This document shows, in pieces, positions 44,235-52,664 of a stretch of DNA of 64,000 bases. A program made the position numbers and the translations under genes. This DNA is from Pseudomonas sp. LRP2-20. Lineage in GTDB: Bacteria > Pseudomonadota > Gammaproteobacteria > Pseudomonadales > Pseudomonadaceae. How positions within the stretch are numbered: position 1 is the stretch's first letter; every line of letters begins with the position of its first letter. Where the stretch lies: the NCBI RefSeq assembly GCF_024349685.1, contig NZ_AP025944.1:4160001-4224000 (forward strand), given 5' to 3'. The notes under the pieces were generated by a model. The model made no database searches, was not told the DNA's origin, and was given only the letters and a program-made list of their open reading frames with translations.

Positions 44235-46121
44235 ATGAACCTGAAATTTCGCCACAAAATCCTCCTCAGCGCCTGCGGTGTCGTGGTGCTGGCCTTTGCG
44301 CTGTTCACGCTCTACAACGACTATCTGCAACGCAACACCCTTCGCCAGAACATCGAATCTTCCGTGCAGCAAGCCGGCGCGCTAACCGCCAGCAGCGTGC
44401 AGAACTGGATGAGCGGGCGCATTCTGGTGCTGGAAAACCTGGCGCAGGACATTGCCGAACAAGGGGCAGGAGGCACCCTCGGCGGGCTGATCGAGCAGCC
44501 TTCCTATACGCGAAATTTCCTGTTCACCTACCTGGGCCAAGCCAACGGCGTGTTCACCCAGCGCCCTGATACCCAGATGCCGGCCGGTTACGATCCACGC
44601 CAGCGACCGTGGTACAGCAGCGCGGCCAGCGCCGGCCAGACCGTGCTCACTGCACCCTACCAAGGCGCAGTCGGCGGCCTGATGGTGACCATCGCGGTAC
44701 CGGTGAAAAGCAAGCACAGCGGTGAGCTGATCGGCGTGGTCGGCGGCGACCTGACCCTCGACACCCTGGTCGAGATCATCAACTCGGTCGACTTCGGTGG
44801 CATCGGCCACGCCTTCCTCGCCGACAGCAGCGGCCAGGTGATCGTCAGCCCGGACAAGGGCCAGCTGATGAAGAACCTCAAGGACATCTACCCCGGCAGC
44901 GGCCTGCGCGTGACCACGGGCATGCAGGATGTCACCCTCAACGGCGAGGACCGGCTGATCTCGTTCGCCCCGGTCGCCGGCCTGCCGTCGGCACAGTGGT
45001 ACATCGGCCTGTCGATCGACAAGGCCAAGGCCTACGCCGCACTCAGCCAGTTCCGCACCTCGGCGATCATCGCCATGCTCATCGCCGTGGCCGTCATCGC
45101 CGGGCTGCTCGGCCTGCTGATTCCGGTGCTGATGCGCCCGCTGACCACCATGGGCCGCGCCATGCGCGACATCGCCGAAGGTGAAGGCGACCTGACCCGC
45201 CGCCTCGACGTGCAGCACAAGGACGAATTCGGCGAACTGGCCAGCTCGTTCAACCGCTTCGTCGAACGCATCCACAGCTCGATCAGCGAAGTGTCCTCGG
45301 CCACCCGCCTGGTGCACGACCTGTCGGAAAAAGTGGTCAACGCGTCCAATGCCTCGATCATCGGTTCCGAAGAGCAGAGCATGCGCACCAACAGTGTGGC
45401 GGCGGCGATCAACCAGCTGGGCGCCGCCACTCAGGAAATCGCCCGCAACGCGGCCGATGCCTCACAACACGCCAGCGGCGCCAGCGAGCAGGCCCATGGC
45501 GGCCGTGAAGTGGTCGAGCAGGCGATCAGCGCCATGACCGCGCTGTCGCAGCGCATCAGCGAGTCGTGCGAACAGATCGAAACCCTCAATGCCAGCACCG
45601 ACGAGATCGGCAAGATCCTCGACGTGATCAAGGGCATTTCCCAGCAGACCAACCTGCTGGCCCTCAACGCCGCCATCGAGGCCGCCCGTGCCGGTGAGGC
45701 TGGGCGCGGCTTTGCCGTGGTCGCCGACGAAGTACGCAACCTGGCCCATCGGACCCAGGAATCGGCCGAAGAGATCCACCGCATGATCACCAGCCTGCAG
45801 GTGGGTTCACGCGAGGCGGTGCACACCATGAACACCAGCCAGGTATCGAGCGAACAGACCGTGCAGGTGGCCAACCAGGCTGGCGAACGCCTGGCCAGCG
45901 TGACCCAGCGCATCGGCGAAATCGACGGCATGAACCAGTCGGTGGCCACGGCTACCGAAGAGCAGACCGCAGTGGTGGATAGCCTGAACCTGGACATCAC
46001 CCAGATCAACGCGCTGAACCAGCAAGGGGTGGAGAACCTCAACCAGACCCTGCAGCATTGCGATGCCCTGGCTCAGCAGGCTGGGCGCCTGAAGCAGCTG
46101 GTGGGCAGTTTCCGTATCTGA
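44235..46121 (+). CDS. Methyl-accepting chemotaxis protein with dCache_1 sensor
   Basis: 628 residues from ATG 44235: TM1 about 10-30, a periplasmic dCache_1 sensor (about 35-285), TM2 about 290-310, HAMP, and an MCP signalling domain with an intact tip ([21 protein letters not shown]). The sensor has Tyr119 and the RPWY group Arg124, Trp126, Tyr127, plus Asp172. This is close to the amino-acid binding motif of dCache receptors (Y, R, W, Y, D, D), but the Asp that usually follows the PY-x of the next strand appears as Gly144 (PYQG), so the ligand may be altered. Amino acids or amines are the likely ligand class. Confidence 0.92.
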   Translation: MNLKFRHKILLSACGVVVLAFALFTLYNDYLQRNTLRQNIESSVQQAGALTASSVQNWMSGRILVLENLAQDIAEQGAGGTLGGLIEQPSYTRNFLFTYLGQANGVFTQRPDTQMPAGYDPRQRPWYSSAASAGQTVLTAPYQGAVGGLMVTIAVPVKSKHSGELIGVVGGDLTLDTLVEIINSVDFGGIGHAFLADSSGQVIVSPDKGQLMKNLKDIYPGSGLRVTTGMQDVTLNGEDRLISFAPVAGLPSAQWYIGLSIDKAKAYAALSQFRTSAIIAMLIAVAVIAGLLGLLIPVLMRPLTTMGRAMRDIAEGEGDLTRRLDVQHKDEFGELASSFNRFVERIHSSISEVSSATRLVHDLSEKVVNASNASIIGSEEQSMRTNSVAAAINQLGAATQEIARNAADASQHASGASEQAHGGREVVEQAISAMTALSQRISESCEQIETLNASTDEIGKILDVIKGISQQTNLLALNAAIEAARAGEAGRGFAVVADEVRNLAHRTQESAEEIHRMITSLQVGSREAVHTMNTSQVSSEQTVQVANQAGERLASVTQRIGEIDGMNQSVATATEEQTAVVDSLNLDITQINALNQQGVENLNQTLQHCDALAQQAGRLKQLVGSFRI

Positions 46122-46528
46122 GGCCTGGGTGCAGGGCTGGGGTTTTGTGCTGGGGCAAACATCGAGCGCCGCCCGCGCGGCGCATCGCGAGCTGCGCTCG
46201 CTCCTACGTTTGTTTCGGGCCAATTATTCCTGGGGGATTTGTGCGCGAACGCTTTGGCGCATGACGCGATATCGCGTCGTGCGGACAAGGCGTTCGCGCG
46301 CGCCTGTGACAGGCGTTACTGGCCAGAAACAAACGTAGGAGCGAGCGCAGCTCGCGATGCGCCGCGCGGGCGGCGCTCGATTTCACAGGCGCCAGAAACC
46401 TCCCGCCAGGCACTCCCAACCCCAACCTCGGTTATAACCTAATAACGAACAAGTCTATTTGGCTATAAAAACTCCCTATATGCTGGCACTCATCCGATAA
46501 CGGGCAAAGCTGGGCAGTCGAGTAGCGT
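46122..46528. other. 407-bp spacer with the second palindromic element and a permease promoter region
   Basis: 46161-46381 is the mobile-like repeat. 46430-46500 is AT-rich (GGTTATAACC, TATAAA, CTATATGC) and probably contains the promoter of the TauE/SafE gene. No gene is present. Confidence 0.65.
46161..46381. mobile_element. 221-bp palindromic MITE-like element, copy 2
   Basis: The same length and orientation as copy 1 at 29618-29838. Its outer ends are nearly perfect inverted repeats over about 60 bp (ATCGAGCGCCGCCCGCGCGG at both ends), and the centre is GACGCGATATCGCGTC, a perfect 16-bp palindrome. The two copies differ at scattered positions, mainly in the middle and in the GGGCCA/TGGCCA boundary, so they are not a recent identical duplication. 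Confidence 0.75.
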
Positions 46529-47314
46529 ATGGATGTAGGATCTTTCGGTTTCACCATTGCCGGACTGGTTGTGGGTTTCATCGTCGGCATGACCGGCGTC
46601 GGCGGCGGCTCGCTGATGACCCCGATCCTGCTGTGGTTCGGTATCAACCCGGCAACTGCCGTGGGCACTGACCTGCTGTATGCCGCCATCACCAAGGGCA
46701 GTGGCGTCTGGGTGCATGCCCGCAACAAGAACATCGACTGGAAGATCACCGGCCTGCTCAGCCTCGGCAGCGTGCCGGCGGCGGCGCTGACCCTGTGGTT
46801 CCTCAGCACCCTGCACACCGACACCACGGCGCTTAACGCAATCATCAAGCAGGGCCTGGCGGTGGTTCTGATCCTCACCGCGCTGGCGATTCTGTTCAAA
46901 TCGCGCCTGCAGGCGTTCGCCAGTCGCCACGCCGGTGACCACTACCACCTCAGCGACCGCAGCCTGAACATCCTCACCGTGCTGACCGGTGTGGTGCTGG
47001 GCATCATGGTCACCCTGACCTCCATTGGTGCCGGTGCCTTGGGCACCGTGGCGCTGTTCCTGCTCTACCCGTTCCTGGCCACCCGCCGCCTGGTCGGCAC
47101 CGAAATCGCCCACGCCGTACCCCTGACCCTGGTCGCCGGTATCGGCCACGCCGGCATGGGCAACATGGACTGGTCGCTGCTGGGCTACCTGCTGCTGGGC
47201 TCGCTGCCAGGCATCTACCTGGGCAGCCACCTCACCGGGCGCATCTCCGACCGCGTGCTGCGCCCTTGCCTGGCCACCATGTTGCTGCTGATCGGCTACA
47301 AGTTGGCGTTCTGA
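46529..47314 (+). CDS. TauE/SafE-family permease (putative sulfite/organosulfonate exporter)
   Basis: 261 residues, about seven or eight membrane helices. The signature IVGMTGVGGGSLMTPILLWFGINPATAVGTDLLYAAITKGSG is typical of TauE/SafE. Members move sulfite, sulfoacetate or other small sulfur or carboxyl anions, but substrates are rarely proven. No ribosome-binding site is strong. No sulfur gene is adjacent, so the substrate is open. Confidence 0.88.
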   Translation: MDVGSFGFTIAGLVVGFIVGMTGVGGGSLMTPILLWFGINPATAVGTDLLYAAITKGSGVWVHARNKNIDWKITGLLSLGSVPAAALTLWFLSTLHTDTTALNAIIKQGLAVVLILTALAILFKSRLQAFASRHAGDHYHLSDRSLNILTVLTGVVLGIMVTLTSIGAGALGTVALFLLYPFLATRRLVGTEIAHAVPLTLVAGIGHAGMGNMDWSLLGYLLLGSLPGIYLGSHLTGRISDRVLRPCLATMLLLIGYKLAF

Positions 47315-47333
47315 CCACGCAAACGGCGCTTGC

Positions 47334-47873
47334 TCAGCCCAGACGCAAGCGCCATTGCCCGGTAAAGCTCAGCTCCACCCGCGACAACGGCAGCACATCG
47401 ATCCGCTGCGCGGCCGCCAGCGGGCACTCCAGCACCGTCACCAGCGCAGCGCGAATCACCCACGGGTGAGTCACCGCCAGCCATTCACCGGGCCTGTCGA
47501 AGGCCATCAACCATGCCCCAACGCGTTTGCACAGCTGCGCGAACGACTCGCCGCCATGGGGCGCGCTGAGCGGATCCTCAAGCCACTGCGCCAACGCCTG
47601 CGGCTGCTCGGCCTGCAATTGCTTGAGCGGCAAGCCCTGCCAGTGGCCAAGGGCGCAATCGGCCAACGCCGGCTCAATCTGCACCTGCGGCGAGAGCCAC
47701 GCCGCCGTCTGTGCTGCACGCCGCTCCGGCGCAGCCAGCAGCTGCGTGTCGGGAGTGCTCACCCAAGGCTCCACGGCCAAAGGCAAGATGCCGTCGTCGG
47801 GGTGTGCCAGGCGCCCGTTCTTCTGGGCCTGGGTCAGGGCATGGCAGAGCAAGGTCAGGCGTACGGCTTTCAC
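47334..47873 (-). CDS. Histidine phosphatase superfamily protein with altered RHG motif
   Basis: 179 residues from a GTG start with a weak ribosome-binding site. The fold is recognisable: LTLLCHALTQAQ (catalytic His in the normal place), AAPERRAAQTAAWL, ALGHWQGLPLKQL, PHGGESFAQLCKRV and VTHPWVIRAALVTVLE. The usual RHG(E/Q) is CHAL and the second SHGG is THPW, so the flanking Arg and Gly are replaced while both His remain. It could have altered phosphatase activity or be non-catalytic. It is convergent with the TauE gene and divergent from the heme oxygenase gene. Confidence 0.82.
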   Translation of the reverse strand: MKAVRLTLLCHALTQAQKNGRLAHPDDGILPLAVEPWVSTPDTQLLAAPERRAAQTAAWLSPQVQIEPALADCALGHWQGLPLKQLQAEQPQALAQWLEDPLSAPHGGESFAQLCKRVGAWLMAFDRPGEWLAVTHPWVIRAALVTVLECPLAAAQRIDVLPLSRVELSFTGQWRLRLG

Positions 47874-48014
47874 CAGGGGCGTTCTTTATTGAGGGTCAGG
47901 CCGACTGGTTTAACACGCTGGCCACATTTTTACTGCAACAAAGTCACGCCAAGGCGGAACGCCGGGTTAGCATCGCCACTCCAAATCAGGCGAAATGCCA
48001 GCAGAGCCAGACCA

Positions 48015-48596
48015 ATGCCCATCACTACCCCCAGCCCCTTGCTGCTCGCCCTGCGCGAAGGCACCCGTGACTGCCACAAGGCTCTGGAGGCGCGCCTGCC
48101 CTTCTTCAGCCCTGGCTTCGACAGCGCCGCCTACCGCCGCCTGCTGCAGGCCTATTACGGTTTCCATGCCCCCCTGGAACATCACCTGAGCGAGTATCAG
48201 GGACCAGAACGCCGCAAGACCGCGACCTTGGCCCGCGACCTGCTGGCGCTGAACCTGAGTGAAGCCGACATCGCCGCCCTGCCACAGTGCCAGGCATTGC
48301 CGGCCATCCGCGACGAGGCCAGCGCGCTGGGCGTGATGTACGTGCTGGAAGGCTCGACGCTGGGTGGCCAGGTGCTCAAGCGGGCAATGGCCGAGCGCCT
48401 GGGCATCGGCCACGACAGCGGTGCCGCCTTCCTCGACGTGTACGGCGAGCTGACCGGCAGCTACTGGCGAAGCTTCCTCGAACGGCTTGGCCAGGCATCG
48501 GCCGCAGCGCCGGCACAGGCCATCACGGTACAGGCCGCCGTCGACACCTTCACCTGCTTCGAAGCGTGGCTCGACCAGCGCAATGTCCTGAATTAG
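48015..48596 (+). CDS. Biliverdin-producing heme oxygenase
   Basis: 193 residues. The proximal heme ligand is His21 in GTRDCHKALEARLPF. The helical core includes YYGFHAPLEHHL, ALGVMYVLEGSTLGGQVLKRAM (distal helix with the GSTLGG motif) and a C-terminal TFTCFEAWL. It cleaves heme to biliverdin, CO and iron. The start at 48015 gives the family length; upstream in-frame sequence to 47355 is antisense to the phosphatase gene. No bacteriophytochrome gene follows, unlike the classical bphO-bphP arrangement. Confidence 0.87.
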   Translation: MPITTPSPLLLALREGTRDCHKALEARLPFFSPGFDSAAYRRLLQAYYGFHAPLEHHLSEYQGPERRKTATLARDLLALNLSEADIAALPQCQALPAIRDEASALGVMYVLEGSTLGGQVLKRAMAERLGIGHDSGAAFLDVYGELTGSYWRSFLERLGQASAAAPAQAITVQAAVDTFTCFEAWLDQRNVLN

Positions 48597-48693
48597 CGCC
48601 TGCCTTGGGGGCTATTCGGCGCTTTGCCACTATTAATTGGCAGCGCCGGTACTCGTTCCTTGCTGTATCCAATGACAACAAGGAAGTCGCTTC

Positions 48694-49785
48694 ATGACCA
48701 ATATGACACGTCGCTCGTTGGTGGGCCTGGGCCTGGCTGTGCCGTTGCTTGGCCAACTGGGCTGGGCCGGCGAAACCACCGTTGCGCCAGGCGCCGGACA
48801 AGGCCCGGTGCGCATCAACTACAACGAAAGCCCCTGGGGCCCGAGCCCCGCTGCCCGTCAGGCGATGCGTGACGGCATCGAGCAATGCGGGCGCTACCCG
48901 TACAAGGCGCAGTACCGCCTGATCGACACCTTCGCTGCCGAGCATGGCCTGGCGTCGTCGCAGGTCCAGGTGTTCTGTGGCTCGAAACTGGCCCTGCAGC
49001 ACGCCGTGATGGCCTTCGCCGGCCCGCGCAGCCTGGTGCTTGCCGAACCTTCCTATGAAGCGGCCGCCGAAGCCGCCAAAGGCCATGGCAGCACCGTGCA
49101 CGCAGTAGCGCTGGACGCGCGCCATGCCCATGACATCGACGCCATGCTGGCGGCCGACAGTAGCCCCGGGCTGATCTACCTGTGCAACCCCAACAATCCC
49201 ACCGGCACACTCACCCCACGGCGCGATATCGAGCGCCTGCTCAAGCACGCACCGGCCGGCAGCGTGGTGCTGGTGGACGAGGCCTACATCCATTTCAGCG
49301 ATGCCCAGAGCTGCATTAGCCTGATCAAGGAGCACCCGCAGCTGTTGGTGCTGCAGACGTTCTCCAAGCTCTACGGCATGGCCGGGGCGCGCCTTGGCCT
49401 GGCCATCGGCCAGGCGCCATTGCTCAAGCGCCTGGAGGTGTATGACGGCGACAACGTTGCCGCTGCATCGACCTTGCTGGCGGGGTTGGCGAGCCTGAAT
49501 GATAGCCAGCTGGTGCCCCGGCGCAAGGCTGAGAACGCCCGCCTGCGCGACCACACCATCGCCTGGCTGGGCGAGCGCGGTTGGCGCTGCACAGCGTCAC
49601 AGACCAACTGCTTCATGATCGACATGCGCGGGCCGGCCCAGCCAGTAGTGGAACGGCTGGCCAAACAGGGCGTGCTGGTAGGCCGGGTGTGGCCCAGCTG
49701 GCCGAACTGGGTGCGGGTGAGTGTCGGCGATGAACAGGACATGCTGCGCTTTCGGCACGCCTTTGCCAGGGTGACCGCCGGCTGA
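48694..49785 (+). CDS. Tat-exported PLP-dependent aminotransferase, class I/II (HisC-like)
   Basis: 363 residues. The N-terminus has a twin-arginine signal (TRRSLVGLGLAVPLLGQLGWA), which is unusual for a HisC-like enzyme. The catalytic domain is complete: INYNESPWGPS, LIYLCNPNNPTG, VLVDEAYIHF, and SKLYGMAGARLG with the PLP-binding Lys. It is predicted to act in the periplasm, possibly in modification of a secreted metabolite or in amino-acid metabolism. AAGGA lies before the ATG. It stands alone, 97 bp after the heme oxygenase. Confidence 0.87.
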   Translation: MTNMTRRSLVGLGLAVPLLGQLGWAGETTVAPGAGQGPVRINYNESPWGPSPAARQAMRDGIEQCGRYPYKAQYRLIDTFAAEHGLASSQVQVFCGSKLALQHAVMAFAGPRSLVLAEPSYEAAAEAAKGHGSTVHAVALDARHAHDIDAMLAADSSPGLIYLCNPNNPTGTLTPRRDIERLLKHAPAGSVVLVDEAYIHFSDAQSCISLIKEHPQLLVLQTFSKLYGMAGARLGLAIGQAPLLKRLEVYDGDNVAAASTLLAGLASLNDSQLVPRRKAENARLRDHTIAWLGERGWRCTASQTNCFMIDMRGPAQPVVERLAKQGVLVGRVWPSWPNWVRVSVGDEQDMLRFRHAFARVTAG

Positions 49786-49861
49786 AAGGTAGATGCAATG
49801 GAGTGCCCTACAGGCCTATACTTCATTTGACGAAAAAAACCAGTCAATTGACGGAGGCGTG

Positions 49862-50338
49862 ATGAGTACTTCAATCGCCCAACAGCGTCACGAAAAAGCC
49901 AAAGAAGATGTGCGCAGTTCTGGCATCGACGAATTCTGGGCATTCAGCGCCAGCCGCTATGCACTCAGGGAGTCGGAGCGACTGGTGCAGATCAAGCGCG
50001 GCTTTTCTGCCCACCTCTTCCGAGCTGTGCGCTACACTTTCAACCTCGAAGAACCCAGCCTGGCATTGCTGCTCAATGCCTCGATCTCCACGCTGGAGCG
50101 GCGTGTTCGGGAGCACGAAGTGCTCGATACCGTTGCCTCCGAACGCCTGGACCGCATCGCCTCGGTGTCCCATCTGGCCGAGGAGGTGTTCGAGAGCCGC
50201 GACGCTGCAGCACAGTGGCTATCGAAGCCGAACAAAGCCCTGGGTGATGTTGCGCCGATCCTGCTCTGCGAAACCGAAATCGGTGCCAAGCAGGTGCGCC
50301 GGGTTCTACAAGCCCTGGAATGGGGGGGTGTTGCCTGA
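49862..50338 (+). CDS. Xre/ParS-type antitoxin of a RES toxin system
   Basis: 158 residues from ATG 49862 behind GGAGGCGTG. It has a helical N-terminal DNA-binding region and a C-terminal ParS/MbcA-like (DUF2384) toxin-binding domain: LDRIASVSHLAEEVFESRDAAAQWLSKPNKALGDVAPILLCETEIGAKQVRRVLQALEWG. It overlaps the RES gene by 1 nt (TGATG), the normal arrangement of RES/Xre pairs. It neutralises the NAD-degrading toxin and probably represses the operon. Confidence 0.9.
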   Translation: MSTSIAQQRHEKAKEDVRSSGIDEFWAFSASRYALRESERLVQIKRGFSAHLFRAVRYTFNLEEPSLALLLNASISTLERRVREHEVLDTVASERLDRIASVSHLAEEVFESRDAAAQWLSKPNKALGDVAPILLCETEIGAKQVRRVLQALEWGGVA

Positions 50339-50814
50339 TGCGGGGGTGGCGAATCGCGAAGGCAAAACGCGCCACTGACTTGAGCGGCAAGGGCGCGGCC
50401 ATCGAAGGCGGGCGCTGGAACGATCAGGACGTACCCGCCGTATACATGGGCATGACGCCGGCAATCTGCTGCCTGGAAACCTTTGTACATGCGGCGGGCG
50501 AACCCACTGTCCCCTTGAAGATCACCTGCTTTGAGCTACCTGCAGATTCCTCGCTGTATCTGCAGGTCGATTCGACAGACCTCCCCGAAGGCTGGGCCAG
50601 TCTGCCTGCCGACCGCCCAAGCATGGAATTCGGCACAGCCTGGCTGAAGTCGAACAGCCACCTTGGGCTGATCATCCCATCTGCCATCCTGCCGTTGGAG
50701 AGCAATATCGTGATCAACCCCGGCCACCCAGCGGTGAGTCAGATCCAGGTGTTTGAAATTTACGATTTCATGTACGACCCACGGATGTTTCAAGTCGGCT
50801 CACACAATCACTGA
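50338..50814 (+). CDS. RES domain toxin (NAD+-degrading)
   Basis: 158 residues. RES motifs: WRIAKAKRATDLSGKGAAIEGGRWN (conserved Arg residues and GGRWN), AVYMGMTPAICCLETFVHA (Tyr and the key Glu), and a terminal LIIPSAILPLESNIVINPGHP (conserved Ser and Asn). Characterised RES toxins deplete NAD+. The ATG overlaps the antitoxin stop, so translation is coupled. It is complete and looks active. Confidence 0.92.
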   Translation: MRGWRIAKAKRATDLSGKGAAIEGGRWNDQDVPAVYMGMTPAICCLETFVHAAGEPTVPLKITCFELPADSSLYLQVDSTDLPEGWASLPADRPSMEFGTAWLKSNSHLGLIIPSAILPLESNIVINPGHPAVSQIQVFEIYDFMYDPRMFQVGSHNH

Positions 50815-50826
50815 ATTCCCCAACTC

Positions 50827-51039
50827 ATGCTCCCAGCCGCTCTGATCTTCCTGTTCACCCTGACCCTGGTCATCTGGCAGCCCAAGGGCCTTGGCGTCGG
50901 CTGGAGCGCCAGCCTCGGCGCCATGCTGGCGCTGCTGTTCGGGGTAGTCACGCTGGGCTGCTGCGCGGCCCCGGCGATCTCGAACCAAACCACCCTTTCA
51001 GCAATCCCTCGATACAACCTCCCGCTTCTTTACCCCTGA
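50827..51039 (+). pseudogene. arsB: Remnant of arsB (arsenite efflux pump), N-terminus only
   Basis: The first about 40 residues ([28 protein letters not shown]...) match the opening helix of ArsB, including the characteristic [15 protein letters not shown]. After GVVTLG the frame continues with unrelated sequence to 51039 and the remaining roughly 390 ArsB residues are missing. It begins 10 bp after the RES stop with no strong ribosome-binding site. Other ars genes are absent. It is interpreted as a deletion scar. Confidence 0.75.
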
Positions 51040-51093
51040 CAAGCAAAGCAAAATGCCTGCGCTCGTACTGTGCAGATAGCGAAGGAGCTCGCC

Positions 51094-51264
51094 ATGCCGC
51101 TGACTGAGAAAGAGTTGAAGATACGCGATGCCGAACGCAACATCGGCGAAGAACTGCTGAAGTCCATCCGTGATGTAAAAGCAGGTCATTACGGCGCAAG
51201 ACACCAGGTGAAAGTGCCTGAAGTACTCGATCCACGTTGCAAAACCAACGGGCTCAAGGATTGA
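51094..51264 (+). pseudogene. Truncated Xre-type antitoxin-like ORF
   Basis: 56 residues from ATG 51094 behind a good [47 protein letters not shown] resembles the N-terminal half of HTH antitoxins of the NadS/HigA-like type (IG.ELL.SVREMKAG...ARAKTGLSQ), but it stops at exactly the point where the helix-turn-helix should begin. No partner toxin gene is recognisable upstream. It overlaps the 3' end of the convergent umuC by 11 bp. It may still be translated. Confidence 0.55.
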
Positions 51265-52528
51265 CCCGCCACAACCCGGCCATCTGCGTGGTAAACCCCG
51301 CGCTCATCAATTCCCGCCGCATCGCCCACTGCGCCGCCGCCGGTACCGCCGCGCTGCGCAGTGTCCCCCTCCCCCAGCGCCCGTTGACGCCGTCGATCAC
51401 CTGCATGACCCGCTCGGCCTTCACGCTCTGCGTCGGCGCAAACAGATCGCCCGTCACCTCCCCGCGCTGGCACAACTCCATCAGCAGCACCTCGGCCTTG
51501 CTGTAGCGAAACCCCTCGCGATACACCCGCTCCACCGCCTCCAGCGCCAGGCGTGTCAGCAGCCGCTCGTCGTCAGTCGGGTACGGCAACTGCACCACCA
51601 CGCCGTTGGCATAGCGCGGCTCATCGGGGTTGAACATGCCGGTGCGGATGCTCACCCGCATGCGCTGCGCCAGCGAGCGCTGCTTGCGCAGCTTTTGCGC
51701 CGCGCGCATCACGTAGGTGGCCACGGCTTCCTTGAGCGGTGCGAGCGCGGTCAGGCGCTGGCCGAACATGCGGCTGCAGCAGATTTCCTGGCGTGGCGGG
51801 TCGACCTCTTCCAGTTGCAGGCAAGGTATGCCGGCCAGTTCGCGGGCGGTCTTTTCCACCACCACGCTGAAGGTCTTGCGCAGCAGGCCGGGGTTGGCAC
51901 GGGACAGGTCCCAGGCGGTGCGGATGCCCATTTCCTGCAGGTGTGCGGTAAGGCGCTTGCCGATGCCCCAGACTTCCGACACATCGCACTTTTTCAGCAC
52001 CCATTCGCGCTTTGTCGGATCCCGCAGATCGACTACCCAACCGCTCTGTACCGACCAGCGCTTGGCCGCGTGGTTGGCCAGCTTGGCCAGGGTCTTGGTG
52101 CCAGCGATACCGACCCCGACCGGAATGCCAGTGTGCTTGAACACCCGCGCGCGGATGTCGCGGCCAAGGCGCTCCAGGTCGCCAGGCATGCCGGCCAGGT
52201 CGGCAAAGGCTTCGTCGATGGAGTACACCTCCAGCGCCGGGACCATGCCTTCGATCACCGTCATCACCCGCTGGCTCATGTCGCCATACAGCGCATAGTT
52301 GGAGGAAAACGCTACCACGCCGTGACGGCGCAGCAGGTCTTTCACCTGGAAGTATGGCTGGCCCATCTTCACCAACGGCTTGGCCTCGGCACTGCGGGCG
52401 ACGATGCAGCCATCATTGTTGCTGAGCACGACGATGGGCGTGCGCTGCAGGTCGGGGCGAAACACCCGCTCGCAGCTGGCGTAGAAGCTGTTGCAGTCGA
52501 TCAGGGCAAAAACAGGCGTGGGTTTCAT
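51254..52528 (-). CDS. umuC: UmuC, Y-family DNA polymerase V catalytic subunit
   Basis: 424 residues. It starts [28 protein letters not shown] with the first catalytic Asp, then [28 protein letters not shown] (the SIDE catalytic motif), [23 protein letters not shown], the HhH segment [17 protein letters not shown], and the little-finger domain and C-terminal region of UmuC/RulB. It performs error-prone translesion synthesis during the SOS response. A LexA box lies 19-34 bp upstream. umuD is not upstream but 1.3 kb away on the same strand beyond an MFS gene. Confidence 0.95.
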   Translation of the reverse strand: MKPTPVFALIDCNSFYASCERVFRPDLQRTPIVVLSNNDGCIVARSAEAKPLVKMGQPYFQVKDLLRRHGVVAFSSNYALYGDMSQRVMTVIEGMVPALEVYSIDEAFADLAGMPGDLERLGRDIRARVFKHTGIPVGVGIAGTKTLAKLANHAAKRWSVQSGWVVDLRDPTKREWVLKKCDVSEVWGIGKRLTAHLQEMGIRTAWDLSRANPGLLRKTFSVVVEKTARELAGIPCLQLEEVDPPRQEICCSRMFGQRLTALAPLKEAVATYVMRAAQKLRKQRSLAQRMRVSIRTGMFNPDEPRYANGVVVQLPYPTDDERLLTRLALEAVERVYREGFRYSKAEVLLMELCQRGEVTGDLFAPTQSVKAERVMQVIDGVNGRWGRGTLRSAAVPAAAQWAMRRELMSAGFTTQMAGLWRVNP

Positions 52529-52546
52529 CGGGCAGCATCAACAATA

Positions 52547-52562
52547 CTGTATTTATATACAG
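52547..52562. promoter_or_regulatory. LexA (SOS) box upstream of umuC
   Basis: CTGTATTTATATACAG: it matches the CTGT-N8-ACAG consensus exactly and reads nearly palindromically. It lies 19 bp from the umuC ATG, and about 100 bp upstream of the divergent MFS gene. Confidence 0.93.
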
Positions 52563-52664
52563 TTAATCACAACATCCTGCCGAAGCCTGCAGCCACTCAT
52601 CCGATTTGCATCCTGCCCACGGGCTCCTACAGTTTCGAATTGTGGCAACCCGCCGAGGCTCCCG

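Noticed and set aside
49862..51264. Idea that the RES/Xre pair and the following ORFs form a multi-gene defence island
   Set aside because: The genes downstream are remnants (arsB start, truncated antitoxin), not intact defence genes, so a scarred insertion spot is the simpler reading.
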